Source: Gonocerus acuteangulatus (Eukaryota; Arthropoda; Insecta; Hemiptera; Coreidae). Taken from it: 64,000 nt of DNA. Each line of letters starts with the position of its first letter. The first letter of the stretch is position 1. The stretch covers positions 80,648,061-80,712,060 of the forward strand of contig OX328128.1 in assembly GCA_946811695.1 (NCBI GenBank). Direction: 5' to 3'. The position numbers and the translations under genes were made by a program. Shown here piece by piece: positions 23,021 through 34,000 of this stretch. Under the pieces are notes generated by a model. That model did no database searches. It was not told the origin of the DNA and saw nothing but the letters and a program-made list of their open reading frames with translations.

Positions 23021-23925
23021 GGTTAGAGCAAGCAAGCCTACCGTACCGTATCTATTTCATAGTATTATTAGAGCAAGCAAGCCTACCGTACCGTATCTAT
23101 TTCATAGTATTATTAGAGCAAGCAAGCCTACCGAACCGTATCTATTTCATAGTATTATTAGAGCAAGCAAGCCTACCGTACCGTATCTATTTCATAGTAT
23201 TATTAGAGCAAGCAAGCCTACCGAACCGTATCTATTTCATAGTATTATTAGAGCAAGCAAGCCTACCGTACCGTATCTATTTCATAGTATTATTAGAGCA
23301 AGCAAGCCTACCGTACCGTATCTATTTCATAGTATTATTAGAGCAAGCAAGCCTACCGTACCGTATCTATTTCATAGTATTATTAGAGCAAGCAAGCCTA
23401 CCGTACCGTATCTATTTCATAGTATTATTAGAGCAAGCAAGCCTACCGTACCGTATCTATTTCATAGTATTATTAGAGCAAGCAAGCCTACCGTACCGTA
23501 TCTATTTCATAGTATTATTAGAGCAAGCAAGCCTACCGTACCGTATCTATTTCATAGTATTATTAGAGCAAGCAAGCCTACCGTACCGTATCTATTTCAT
23601 AGTATTATTAGAGCAAGCAAGCCTACCGTACCGTATCTATTTCATAGTATTATTAGAGCAAGCAAGCCTACCGTACCGTATCTATTTCATAGTATTATTA
23701 GAGCAAGCAAGCCTACCGTACCGTATCTATTTCATAGTATTATTAGAGCAAGCAAGCCTACCGTACCGTATCTATTTCATAGTATTATTAGAGCAAGCAA
23801 GCCTACCGTACCGTATCTATTTCATAGTATTATCAGAGCAAGCAAGCCTACCGTACCGTATCTATTTCATAGTATTATTAGAGCAAGCAAGCCTACCGTA
23901 CCGTATCTATTTCATAGTATTATTT
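23021..23925 (+). repeat. 45-bp minisatellite, 20 units, open as a 15-residue repeat
   Basis: The unit AGAGCAAGCAAGCCTACCGT plus 25 bp is repeated 20 times with almost no variation. Units 3 and 5 share T-to-A (Val to Glu), and one late unit has T-to-C. As 45 is divisible by 3, one forward frame stays open as (RASKPTVPYLFHSII)n. There is no ATG before the array in that frame (a TTG precedes it), and there is no signal peptide or neighbouring exon, so coding is not supported. Confidence 0.95.
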
Positions 23926-24208
23926 TGAATTGCGGTCGATTTTTACTATGATGTGAGATTTTGAATTACTATAAATAAACTGTTATTTTGTCCCTAATAG
24001 AGTTTACGCTTTACCTGTTGATGGTCCATACGAGGTAATAATATCCCGAACCCTTGCAAAGCCTCCTCACCCATCAGCATCCCCAGTCAGAACACTTCTT
24101 GGTAATGCTCGCAAATATAATGGATGCTTACAAATTATATCTTGGAAACATAAATATTTAAATTTTAACGGACAATCATGACGGTAACGGTTATCTCTAA
24201 ATTATCTT

Positions 24209-24813
24209 TGTTTGCACTACGCTGTCCCAAGGTGCTATACCATTGGGAATGAACGTACCGCTGTAATGCTGGTGCTGATTCACATGAATGGAGTGGACTG
24301 TATTTCGGGATATTTGAAAGTATGCACGGATATGAAATAAATTAAGTGTAATAATATTATGTTACATGTTTCTATGAGTGGGGGGTGGCCGAAAAGGGTT
24401 ATAATATTGGTTAATGTGTTAGTGGTTTTTGAGGTTTATAAAGGGGGGTTTATATTAAAATAAATTGATGTCTGGTCCATGCGGTCTGCTGAAGCAGGAG
24501 TAGTCTCTCATGTTGGGATAGTTGTGCTACTCACTGCGGGGTCCTTTCTCCTCTTCATCCTCCTCCATGTTGCTCTCCGGGTTGCTTGTGGTCTCTACTC
24601 GACCATGGCCAAAGCTATGTGTTTTTGTAAAAAGATGCACATGGTGTCCACAGCATACATTAGAAGTTGCTAATGGAGTCCTGGACCCTTTTTTTTAACG
24701 GTCTCCAGCATTTGAACTGCATGGAGGTAGCAGAGGAATATATGGAGGCAACCTCTATGGTGAGCCGAGTGATGACGTCACAGGTTGGCTGCTATGGGGG
24801 TTTACATCAAACA
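24209..24813 (-). repeat. BEL/Pao 3' LTR (relative to the element)
   Basis: 605 bp, TG...CA on the minus strand. A purine-rich tract (GGTGGGCGG) lies directly upstream on the minus strand, as expected for the polypurine primer. It carries the same short open frames as its twin, none recognisable. Confidence 0.93.
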
Positions 24814-25082
24814 AACCGCCCACCTAAATTTGACCCGGTTAAATTTAAATAAAGAAAACAAAACTTAAGTTATGGAGCATACAAATAATAAACATCACAT
24901 GGGGAAAACTATAACAATGACAAATGATGAAAGAAGACGATCACTGCATCGCTTATAAAAAGATAAATAATTACTTAAATTTAACAAAATAATAAATTTA
25001 ATTGCTTCCTTCAGTTACCCTACTGAAATAAATAAATACATGAATAGTTACCAAAACATGGTAGACGACAAAAATTAAAAGT

Positions 25083-25832
25083 TTAATTATCCTTGGACTC
25101 CTTGTCCTCGGGAAGAAAAAGGGGGACAAGCGATGACACTGCTCTGGTAAGGTGACTGCCGGAAGGAGTCCTGACAACTACCGAGCGCGTAACACCGTCT
25201 CTACCCGGAAAGGTTTCGACGACTCTGCCGACAGGCCAGTGGCCAATGGCTGGGCGTTTCTCGACGAGAATGACCAAGTCACCAGGCTGAAGATCAGGGG
25301 TTCTTCGCGTCCATTTGGACCTTTGTTGAAGGGTGTGGAGATATTCCCTTCTCCACCTAGGTAGCTCAACCTGATAACGGCCGTCCTTCGTGCGGCTGTG
25401 CGGGTTCTGAAAATGCTGCTCACACATTTCGTCTTTTGTTTTGATGCTGGACGTTGAGAGACAAAACAGAACGCTTGTTTCCGGGCTCTCGGTGGCTTCT
25501 AACTTCCCCGAGACCACAAGTCCAAAAACTGAAGGTGTAAGGTACAAATCGCCGACCTCGGATTTTATTGGAGCTCCGTTGATTAGCTGTGGGTATAGAT
25601 CACTGCCAATCAAAGCATCCACTGGAACCGATTTGGCAAAATCCTGGTCCGCTAGCGGGAGAGATGAGAATCGCTCGTAGACATTTGGAGGAGCTGGGAG
25701 ATTGGGCAGCGCTGAGGTGATCCGTTCGACGATCAAAACTTTGGTCTTATATTCCTTTGGGGAGGAATATGGCTTGATCACACAGGTCGCAGTGTTTAGG
25801 GGTTGAGCGATTTGGAACCCCCGAGTCCACAC
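25083..25832 (-). pseudogene. BEL/Pao pol remnant: protease end, RT start fused to integrase C-terminus
   Basis: The first ~120 residues continue the retropepsin region (VDALIGSDLYPQLINGAPIK, then FGLVVSGK). Residues about 131-158 are the opening of the RT region (EMCEQHFQNPHSRTKDGRYQ, then VELP). From residue 159 the text jumps to YLHTLQQRSKW and LQPGDLVILVEKRPAIGHWP, the C-terminal integrase (DUF5641-type) tail. Intact BEL pol has well over 1000 residues between these points, so the RT core, RNase H and integrase catalytic core were removed in one deletion at about 25358, in frame. The frame differs from the upstream gag-protease frame. Confidence 0.88.
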
Positions 25833-27520
25833 ACGTTTCCTATGAATGTTTCAACGGGCGCCCCTATCCGACGGGCTAGTTGCCTAGTGATAAAAGTGTG
25901 TTGGCTGCCGGAATCCAACACGGCGCGGATGGGGTATAGTTTTCCCTTTGGGGATTTGATGAGTGCTTGTACAGTGCCCAAGAATACTAGTCCGCCCGAA
26001 TATGCAGGTTCTTCGGCTGAGGATTCGAAGCCAATGAACGCATCAGGGATTTGTGGATTGGCAGGTTCTTCATATTTTGTTCCATTTTTACTTGATGTTT
26101 TTGTAGCAGCTACCTTTTCCTCGTGTATAAGACTATGATGCCTTCCTTTGCAAAATTTGCACGAAAATTTCGACGGGCAGCAGGCACTATTATGCCCTTC
26201 GCGAAGGCAGTTGGAGCATCCCTTCCAGGCGGCAACGAACTCCGATCTTTGTTCAACCGCGAGAGACGCAAATCTGATGCAAAATGATAAAAGATGTCTG
26301 CCTTGACAATACGGACATTGGCCCGAATGCGCCTGGAAACTGCGCGACCTTGTGGGAATCGCAAAATGACGCCTTTGACCTTGTGGTGAATTTGGAGCCT
26401 TGTTTCCTGGAATGTTTGTTCTAGGTGATGGGCTGCGGCGGTTAGTATTTGTCACATGAAACGATACACCATTATATTTTGCAGACCACCGATTGGGATA
26501 TTTAGCCCTTGAATCGCCTTTTGGGCGCGATTCAGCAGGCATCGACGACGCTGACGACTCTACGTCTCTTGATAACTTAAATGCCATAAGACGTTGGCGC
26601 ACAAAGTCTACGACGTCCGCAGCAGATGGCATGGCTTTCGGGTCACTGCGAGCTAGCTCGAACTGCCTCCGCGTCTCCGTGTTAAGAGAGCGGAGCGCTA
26701 GCTTAGAAAGTATGAAGTCCGCTGGATTGGCAAGATTGAGAGACAAGAACCCTTCGATGCTGTCACCGACCTGAGTCAGAAACTGCTCATATCTCTGACG
26801 TTCACCTAAGTTGCCTTTACAGTCGCTGTCAAGAATCCGCTGCAAGTACATGCTGGCCAGAACACGAGGGTTGTCATATGCTTCCGTAAGTTTCTCCCAA
26901 GCTAGCTCGTATGATTCTTCGACTTTAGGGAACCGGCAAATGAGGGAAAAGGCTTCTCCTTTTAGGGCTTGCATTAAATAATGTAGCTTGTCAACTTTCG
27001 GCAATCTGGTATTGTTGTGGATGAGAGATACAAATGAATCCTTAAAACTCGTCCATTGGAAAATATCTCCTGAAAAGCTGGGGATCGATATTTTGGGAAG
27101 TTGAGCTCTGTCAGATCCGCTTAAGTTCAGAGCGCCAAGGACTTGACTAAGGTCATCGGGAAGCATAGTTTGACGAGCATCCCGGGGTTCTTCCTTCGCT
27201 TTGAGGTGCGAACGTAGAGCGCGAGCGTTAAATATCTCGCTCTGCACTTGGTCGTAGTGCTCCTCCCAAGCCCTTGAGGGAAATTGATCTGGCTTGTCTA
27301 TCAAGACGTGGATCCTATCAAGCTCATCCCAGGTTTCTTGATAAGACGCCCAATGTGCTTCGGCTGAATCGTGGTGCACGAGAAATAGATACGTTTGCGA
27401 ATCATCAGCGATGGCGGCTTTCCGTACTGTGGACAAACTGGTAATGTTTCTCTTGAGAGACCGCAACTTCCGTTCAAGGATCTTGATGTGAGAGTCGTAA
27501 TCAGGGATAGACTCAGGCAT
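25796..27520 (-). pseudogene. BEL/Pao Gag and aspartic protease reading frame
   Basis: I choose Met at 27520 (MPESIPDYDSHIKILERKLR). The same frame is open 54 codons further upstream, but that part is hydrophobic and leader-like. Order: a coiled-coil-like N-terminus; a DUF1759-type gag domain (LPKISIPSFSGDIFQWTSFK...LKGEAFSLICRFP); three zinc knuckles, CPYCQGRHLLSFC (CX2CX3HX4C), CSNCLREGHNSACC and CKFCKGRHHSLIH; then a retropepsin active site, AVLDSGSQHTFI. It ends shortly after GNVCGLGG because the frame shifts by one base at about 25805-25825 into the pol remnant, so Gag itself looks intact. Confidence 0.9.
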
Positions 27521-29202
27521 GGTTGAAAATTCTTCTATCAATAGAGATGACTTGAAAGTAGAGTGTAAAATGATTAAGATACTACAACCCATCGAGCAAA
27601 GAGGAGAGAAGAGAGAGAGAAAGCAAGACCATGAGGAGAAAAATGTAAAAAAAAGAGTGCAAATGATGAGCATCACGAACATTCTATAGAAATAAAATAA
27701 ATAGAAAATTGTATAATGGCTTTAAAGTAATAAAGCAGTAAATAATAGCACCAATTATTGATTCAGCAAATTAATATATTTAATGATGTCAACAAGCAAA
27801 GCAAATAATTATTATAAACTAATAAATTGACCTAAGTAGGCAAGAAATAAAGTAAAGGCATGACAATGATGACGTCACGCAGAGGATGACTGTGCAGCAC
27901 GGAGAGTTCAGAGAGCTGTAAAGAGACAGACCTCTCTGTTGAGGCAGTAACCTGCCCAGATATATGATAACAACTGACATTAGCACATTGTGTTCTGTAC
28001 TAAGTTATTTGCTCTTTGCTAAGTTAAAAGTGTTGACAATCATTTAATAGTGACTAAATCATTGTATATAAGAATAAATAAGGTGCTAAAGGACAATTGA
28101 TAATGTCAAATTAATTATATAAAGATGATAGCTGCACTATGTAGGCAGAAATGACTAAGTATTGTAACTTATTATTATCTAATTAAATAGATACACAGAA
28201 AAATATAATGACAAAGATGAGTATTTTATTTATTTAAATCCATATAATTGTATAATTGCAAACCGCAAGGCTTAATGAATGCTGAGTGAATAACTATTCA
28301 CCTTTATTAATCACTTAATGGAGAATTGGAACTTAAGTCAGGTAAAGAACTTAGATGATTATAACTTATGATTATATCCAGGCAATATTGAAAATTGATA
28401 CAAAGCACTAGCAATAAAAGGTAAGTGATTTTGCTAGGAAAAGCAGTGATAGAAGTAAGCTGAATGATTATTACAATTATTTTACCAAAATTATCACAAC
28501 ATTGTAATAAATTAATTAAATTGTTGATCAATTTATAATCATCTGATTAAAATGCTCATTAATTTCTAAAGGTTTACTCAATTTGATTAATATTCTTAAC
28601 AGAACTCATTTACCAGATTGAGAGATACTATATGTTTGATAATTAATGTTTCTTTTCTGCAGAAACATCTTAATATAAACATTAAATAATACAGTTTGCC
28701 TCAATGGAGAAAAAAAAAAAAATTAATAATTAACTGATAATAATGAAAGCAAACTCTGAAGTACAGTAACTGCACTTGCAACTGTTGAAAGTTGCAACTT
28801 GTATCATATAATCTATTAACTATGCAAGTTAAATAAAATAAAGAGCTTTAAACACTAAAGTAAATAGCATTTTTGGTTCTACTATTAAGGACATGCCTAA
28901 TATATACACAATAATTTATATTACTGTTAACTGAAGCAAAAAAAAAAAATAAAAAATGTAAAATTATTTGAGAATCAATCATGTTGATAATTCTAATTAA
29001 TTAAAAATTACTGCGATGCAATGATTTACAAGTAGGATTGACCTAATAGGAGCAATATATGAAAATAATAATTCTAATAATGAAGATTATGCAGACAATG
29101 ATGATGAAGAATAAACAAAATAAATTGAGAAAGCTCAGTAAATATGATTTTAATTTTGAACCCAATTGTTGGGTTAATTTTATCCGGCCCGGAGGACCAC
29201 TT
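27521..29202 (-). other. Long AT-rich leader of the BEL element with primer binding site
   Basis: About 1.7 kb between 5' LTR and gag, poor in GC, with only short frames. Three bases inside the 5' LTR boundary the minus strand reads TGGTCCTCCGGGCC. This begins with TGG like a tRNA primer binding site; I cannot name the tRNA. This part may hold packaging signals retained by the deletion derivative. Confidence 0.7.
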
Positions 29203-29807
29203 TGTTTGCACTACGCTGTCCCAAGGTGCTATACCATTGGGAATGAACGTACCGCTGTAATGCTGGTGCTGATTCACATGAATGGAGTGGACTGTATTTC
29301 GGGATATTTGAAAGTATGCACGGATATGAAATAAATTAAGTGTAATAATATTATGTTACATGTTTCTATGAGTGGGGGGTGGCCGAAAAGGGTTATAATA
29401 TTGGTTAATGTGTTAGTGGTTTTTGAGGTTTATAAAGGGGGGTTTATATTAAAATAAATTGATGTCTGGTCCATGCGGTCTGCTGAAGCAGGAGTAGTCT
29501 CTCATGTTGGGATAGTTGTGCTACTCACTGCGGGGTCCTTTCTCCTCTTCATCCTCCTCCATGTTGCTCTCCGGGTTGCTTGTGGTCTCTACTCGACCAT
29601 GGCCAAAGCTATGTGTTTTTGTAAAAAGATGCACATGGTGTCCACAGCATACATTAGAAGTTGCTAATGGAGTCCTGGACCCTTTTTTTTAACGGTCTCC
29701 AGCATTTGAACTGCATGGAGGTAGCAGAGGAATATATGGAGGCAACCTCTATGGTGAGCCGAGTGATGACGTCACAGGTTGGCTGCTATGGGGGTTTACA
29801 TCAAACA
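29203..29807 (-). repeat. BEL/Pao 5' LTR (relative to the element)
   Basis: 605 bp, matching 24209-24813 throughout by eye. TG...CA ends on the minus strand and target duplication ATCTG on its outer side. Transcription of the element should start here, running leftward. Confidence 0.93.
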
Positions 29808-29868
29808 ATCTGTTTGTTGACACTGGTCCGTAGCGCCCCAGTGTCAAGAAACATTATACTTTGATTAA

Positions 29869-30053
29869 TACGGTAGTTGGAAAGTAAACAGCATGTAGAA
29901 AGTGTTAGTAAAACAGTACAAAAAAATTTAAACAGTAAAAGCAACGAACATTTTTTATGTAGTGAAAAAATGTTCGTTGTTTTTACGGTTTAATTTTGTT
30001 TTGTACTGTTTTACTAACACTTTCTACATGCTGTTTACTTTCCAACTACCGTA
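29869..30053. repeat. Large palindrome, 88-bp arms, 8-nt loop
   Basis: The arms at 29869-29956 and 29965-30053 are reverse complements with three or four substitutions and one indel, around the loop ATGTAGTG. A smaller perfect stem (TTGACACTGG / CCAGTGTCAA) lies at about 29817-29847. A hammerhead motif follows 135 bp downstream, so I read the region as a Penelope-like terminal remnant. Confidence 0.9.
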
Positions 30054-30184
30054 TTTTCATTGCTTTAAAAATAAGATTGGTTAAAATTTATTGTATTGAT
30101 ATATATACTCCGCTCATTTCTGCCTGTCTTTTACTTACTAGTTGTACATATATATTTTCTTTACTTATAAGTTGTATATATTTT

Positions 30185-30225
30185 TTAGCTGAAGAAGGCT
30201 GCCATTGTGCAGTCGAAACGTCCAA
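30185..30225 (+). ncRNA. Second hammerhead ribozyme motif (Penelope type)
   Basis: The core CTGAAGA is followed by a six-pair stem II (GGCTGC / GCAGTC, including one G-U pair) closing a 6-nt loop, then GAAAC and GTC. Apart from the core it shares no sequence with the motif at 4017, but it has the same layout. Stem I pairing is weaker here (A/T-rich flanks). Confidence 0.75.
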
Positions 30226-30294
30226 ATACAGATTTCTTTTTGAAAGTCTGACGTTTTTCTCCTAGCCGAATCCCAACTAGACCTGTCTTCGTAT

Positions 30295-30420
30295 ATATAC
30301 AAACATTATACACATATAAATATACACACACACACACACATACATACATACATACGTATACACACATACATATATACAAAAAATATAGCATATACACACA
30401 TACATGCGTATACCACAAGA
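30295..30420. repeat. Mixed (CA)/(TA) microsatellite
   Basis: Runs of CACACA, TACA and TATA repeats. An apparent tyrosine/cysteine-rich frame on the minus strand is a by-product. Confidence 0.85.
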
Positions 30421-30869
30421 TTCATATGAATGTTTATTTATTTATTTATTAATGTTTTCGCATTATAGGCGACAAAACAAACATCTTCATATGAATAAAG
30501 ATAACAAATACAAATATAAACCACAATTCATTTGTAGTTACAATGAAAATATAATACACAAAATAACTAAAATAAGGTGCATTAGCTTAATTAAATCAGA
30601 TCTATATGTTATTAGAGTAAACTATTAAAATCGAAAGCACAAAGAAAAGAAGGGAGATTGGCTAGATTTTTTTGTATAAATTAGTGTTCTTTAAGTAATG
30701 TAATATACTGTTGATGTGAGGGCTGCCTTCTGCGAGTAATGTGTGTAAGTCGTGTGGCATGAGTAAATTGTCTCGTCTTTTACAGTCTGTCAGAATAAAT
30801 TACATGTTATGCCAATGTAAAGAATCACGTCAAACATTTTATGAACTATCGTTAACAAGATACACGCCA

Positions 30870-31130
30870 GAGTTATTTTGGTTTTTCGTCACGGAACATG
30901 GTATATAGTATTCCTCTAGCAAATGATTAAACGAGTTCGTTAACCAGCAAAATTGGTTCTTCTGGAGGGGGGGGGGGAAGGGTTCTCCGTACCTTTAGGT
31001 AGTTATTCGCCCATACCGGCTGCAATTATTGTTGTATTGCAACGAAACTCGGTATTCTTTGTGAACATATTAATAAAAAAAAAAATGTTCCAGAAATAAA
31101 CTAAATCGTTTCATAAACCTATGCTGTTGA
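30870..31130 (-). repeat. Helitron-like repeat (subfamily H2), internal fragment
   Basis: It resembles the H2 interior seen at 34001-34949 and 57600-57720: TTCGTTAACCAGCAAAATTG, a G-run, and CGAAACTCGGTATTC. Both ends are missing. Confidence 0.6.
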
Positions 31131-31690
31131 AATTATTAACAGATTAGGAAACTAAAGTTAGCTTGCCCCATATAACCCTGACGTTAATATGTGAACATAA
31201 AATATATCTTTGATAAAGCTAAATTGATATCTCTTCCTATATTTTAGAATATTTTATTTAAAAATTACAATCTTACAATTTTTGAACATTATACAAAAAC
31301 AGTTCCGTAAAAAAAAGCCTACTCAATAAAGAATTATCATAAAGAGAAATGTGTGGAAATGCTGATAACCTCACTGGACATAATTCATTCCCGGGGGATT
31401 TACGCGGGAAGGAAGTCAGGTTTTGGCGGGAACAGCCTTCTCCACAGCTGACAGTATAACTAATTTACTCCTTTCATATCTACAATTTTTAATCCTTCCT
31501 TTTTACCCCCAAACATAAAAAAAAAAAAAAAATATAATTTTAATTAAAATGGAGGTCTAAATTGAATTTGTCTGCCATTTAATGGAACGTTGTGTAATTT
31601 AATTTTCATTAATATTATTCCATATAGAATTATTTTAGACACAACGATAAAAATAATTTCATTCTGACCAGCTGAGTCAATACTTTTATT
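31131..31690. other. No gene seen
   Basis: AT-rich sequence without recognisable features. Confidence 0.5.
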
Positions 31691-31691
31691 T

Positions 31692-31786
<95 letters not shown>
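31692..31786. repeat. (TA)n microsatellite
   Basis: Almost pure TA over about 95 bp, the longest such tract in the window. Confidence 0.95.
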
Positions 31787-31788
<2 letters not shown>

Positions 31789-32013
31789 ATTGTATTTGGA
31801 CATGGATTCTATTCGCCAATAACGTGGAAGATCATCACCATCATCAATAAAAATAGAAAAAATGATTTATATCGCAAGTTATTGAAGAAACTAGTAGGAA
31901 CTGCTGCCCAAAATTGTTCATCTACTATATATTTGTCAAATACCACTCTCTCACTCATTGACTATCATCGCCCAGCCCAATGCATGGACAGTCCCTAGAG
32001 GATGTAAGCTCCC

Positions 32014-32216
32014 TAAAGCAGGCTACACACGATTCTGGCAGGCCTGTAAGTTAAACCTGAACAGTCCGCCTGAACGTGTTTATATTCCGGCCGGTCTGTC
32101 AGTTAAGACTGTTCTAGCGGCCAGAATATATATGCACACGTTCAGGCGACCGGCTTTCAGGTGGACTGTCCAGGTCTAACTGACAGGTCTGCCTGAATCG
32201 CGTGTAGTCTGCTTAA
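32014..32216. mobile_element. Foldback MITE of about 200 bp
   Basis: The ends AAGCAGGCTACACACGATTC and its near reverse complement (GAATCGCGTGTAGTCTGCTT) continue inward, so that almost the whole element is one imperfect palindrome. The right flank is TTAA and the left TAAA. The related sequence at about 22859-22975 lacks the insert and reads CTAAGAAAGG across the site. A TTAA target suggests a piggyBac-like origin; no transposase is present. Confidence 0.75.
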
Positions 32217-32429
32217 GAAAGGTTTTTTTTTTTATTTATTTATTTAGTTTTTTTTTTGTTTTTTTTTCTTATTCAAATTTGTAAGTATTTTACGAGGGGT
32301 TTGAAAAAACATGGGTTGTTGTTTTCCTATCTCTCATCAGAGAACCATCTGGCCTCAGGATGACCATTATCTTTCTAGCACCCTGTACCTTATTTGTATT
32401 ATGTTGCTTATAACTTCTTACGTATAACC

Positions 32430-32790
32430 TGTCGTGAACATAGCAGTAGCTGAAAACACCGCAAAGCTGCAACTGGTAAAATCTGGGAGAAGCTAGTCAC
32501 AAAAGGACCGGTGCCCCGAGATCTGCCCAGAGAATTGGCCGTCTGTCTCTTCAGAATAAACACTGGACACGACTACCTACAGTCTCACCTGCACAGAATA
32601 GGCGTAGTAGACACAGACATCTGTCCACTGTGCAATGGTGGCAGAATGGATGTTGCACACCTTACATCCTGCAGTGCGCTAAGCTCCCCAGAGTATGACG
32701 ATATGAATTTGCTGCTTTCCTCCCTGTACTGGCCTGCGAGGCGCTTGATGACAGAATTGCCTCATGCGGGAGTAGGATAAAGTAAAGTAC
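32430..32790 (+). pseudogene. Non-LTR retrotransposon 3' end (RNase H / C-terminal region), copy 2
   Basis: It encodes KLVTKGPVPRDLPRELAVCL, HLHRIGVVDTDICPLCNGGR, and a C-terminal C..C...H..C motif, closely matching the copy at 44393-44945. It starts at the equivalent of position 44582, is 5'-truncated, and ends in a short (TAAAG)n tail. Only the tail end of the ORF is present. Confidence 0.82.
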
Positions 32791-33320
32791 TTCGTAAGTA
32801 TTAGTTTTGTTCTTCTGAAAGGGGTTTTGTCTCCGTTTAACTCACTTTTTATTTGGTTGTTTTGTTTTATATCTAGGCGCACGGTAGTGCGCCAGGCCAA
32901 GTTCCGGCCTAAGCATACTGTGTGTATATTACAGGCGGTCTTAGAGCCGATTTTTACCCTCTCATAACTTTCAAATTTCATAATTCTACATCGAATAGTT
33001 TCTGAGATATAAGCGATCGAAAATCGGGATTTATAGGACTCACTCACTGACTCATCAAAATTATTAGGCACTTCCCATGATGCTAGGGAATTGAAATTTT
33101 GCATGAAGATAGATATGAAGACGTTATTAAAGGAAAAAATCGAAAAATCGCGAAAAGTTGTGTTTGACTCCGCTTCCGGGGCGGGGGCGTGCCAGTTTTG
33201 TACTTCCTCGGAACCCCATCATTCCGTCCGAAACCCATGATGTGGGGTATCAAATGAATTGTCTCGGTATGAAGAACCTATATTTGATGTTTTAAGAAAC
33301 AATTAGACGCATATAGGCTA
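32791..33320. other. Unassigned dispersed-repeat-like DNA
   Basis: The part near 32790-32880 resembles 20580-20640. The rest (GACTCACTCACTGACTCATC and AATTTTGCATGAAGATAG) looks like the body of a dispersed element, but no ends are visible. Confidence 0.4.
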
Positions 33321-33800
33321 GGTAAAAATCTTATACCAGCTGTCTGTCTGTATGTTTGTTCCTCTTACAAATCCGTACCGTTTGACCGATTTTGACCAAA
33401 CTTGTGACACAGATGGGTCTTGATACGGGGAAAATCATAGGCTAGGTTAAATTGTCTATCAGCTGTCTGTCTGTTTGTTCCTTATACAAATACACACCGT
33501 TTGACCGATTTTGACAAAATTTGACGCACATGTCGGTCTTTATCTGGGTAGTGTCACAGGCTAGTCAAAATCGTCTATCAGCTGTCTGTCTCTATGTTTG
33601 TTCCTTACATAAATTCACACCATTTGACCGATTTTTACCAAACTTGGCACACAGGTAGGCCTTGGTCCGTGGAATGCACTAGGCTAGGTAAAAAAGTTCT
33701 TTCAGCTGTCGTCTGTCTGTATGTTTGTTCCTTATACAAATTCACACCATTTGGCCTATTTTGACCAAACTTGGCACGCAGGTAGGTCTTGATACGGGAG
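33321..33800. repeat. Diverged tandem repeat, about 118-bp unit, four copies, running into a gap
   Basis: Each unit carries CAGCTGTCTGTCTGTATG, TTTGTTCCTTATACAAAT, CCGTTTGACCGATTTTGACC and CTTGATACGGG. A single related unit occurs at about 46110-46240. The array is cut by the N run at 33801. Confidence 0.85.
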
Positions 33801-34000
33801 NNNNNNNNNNNNNNNNNNNNNNNNNNNNNNNNNNNNNNNNNNNNNNNNNNNNNNNNNNNNNNNNNNNNNNNNNNNNNNNNNNNNNNNNNNNNNNNNNNNN
33901 NNNNNNNNNNNNNNNNNNNNNNNNNNNNNNNNNNNNNNNNNNNNNNNNNNNNNNNNNNNNNNNNNNNNNNNNNNNNNNNNNNNNNNNNNNNNNNNNNNNN
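33801..34000. other. Assembly gap (200 N)
   Basis: Exactly 200 N. The true size is unknown. It separates a tandem array from a Helitron-like copy. Confidence 1.

Larger units (their letters stand above)
24209..29807 (-). mobile_element. BEL/Pao LTR retrotransposon, internally deleted, with intact LTR pair
   Basis: The two 605-bp direct repeats at 24209-24813 and 29203-29807 start TGTTTG and end CAAACA, with no difference seen by eye. The flanks ATCTT (24204-24208) and ATCTG (29808-29812) form a 5-bp target duplication with one mismatch. On the minus strand the order is 5' LTR, primer site, an unusually long AT-rich leader of about 1.7 kb, gag-protease, then a pol remnant and 3' LTR. Reverse transcriptase, RNase H and most of integrase are gone. 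Matching LTRs imply recent insertion, so enzymes were supplied by another element. Confidence 0.93.

Noticed and set aside
24479..24852. Short open frames repeated at 29473-29864
   Set aside because: They lie in the LTR pair on the strand opposite to gag, and are duplicated only because the LTRs are.
25152..26774. Several + strand frames across the BEL region
   Set aside because: They are antisense shadows of the gag-protease and pol frames, which carry the recognisable motifs.
27521..27682. Upstream extension of gag with a hydrophobic, signal-like start (MFVMLIICTLFF)
   Set aside because: Gag of BEL elements is cytosolic and begins near the MPESIPDYD Met. The extension looks like open leader.
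32679..33104. 141-codon minus-strand frame
   Set aside because: It overlaps the LINE end in antisense and a dispersed repeat, with no recognisable domain.
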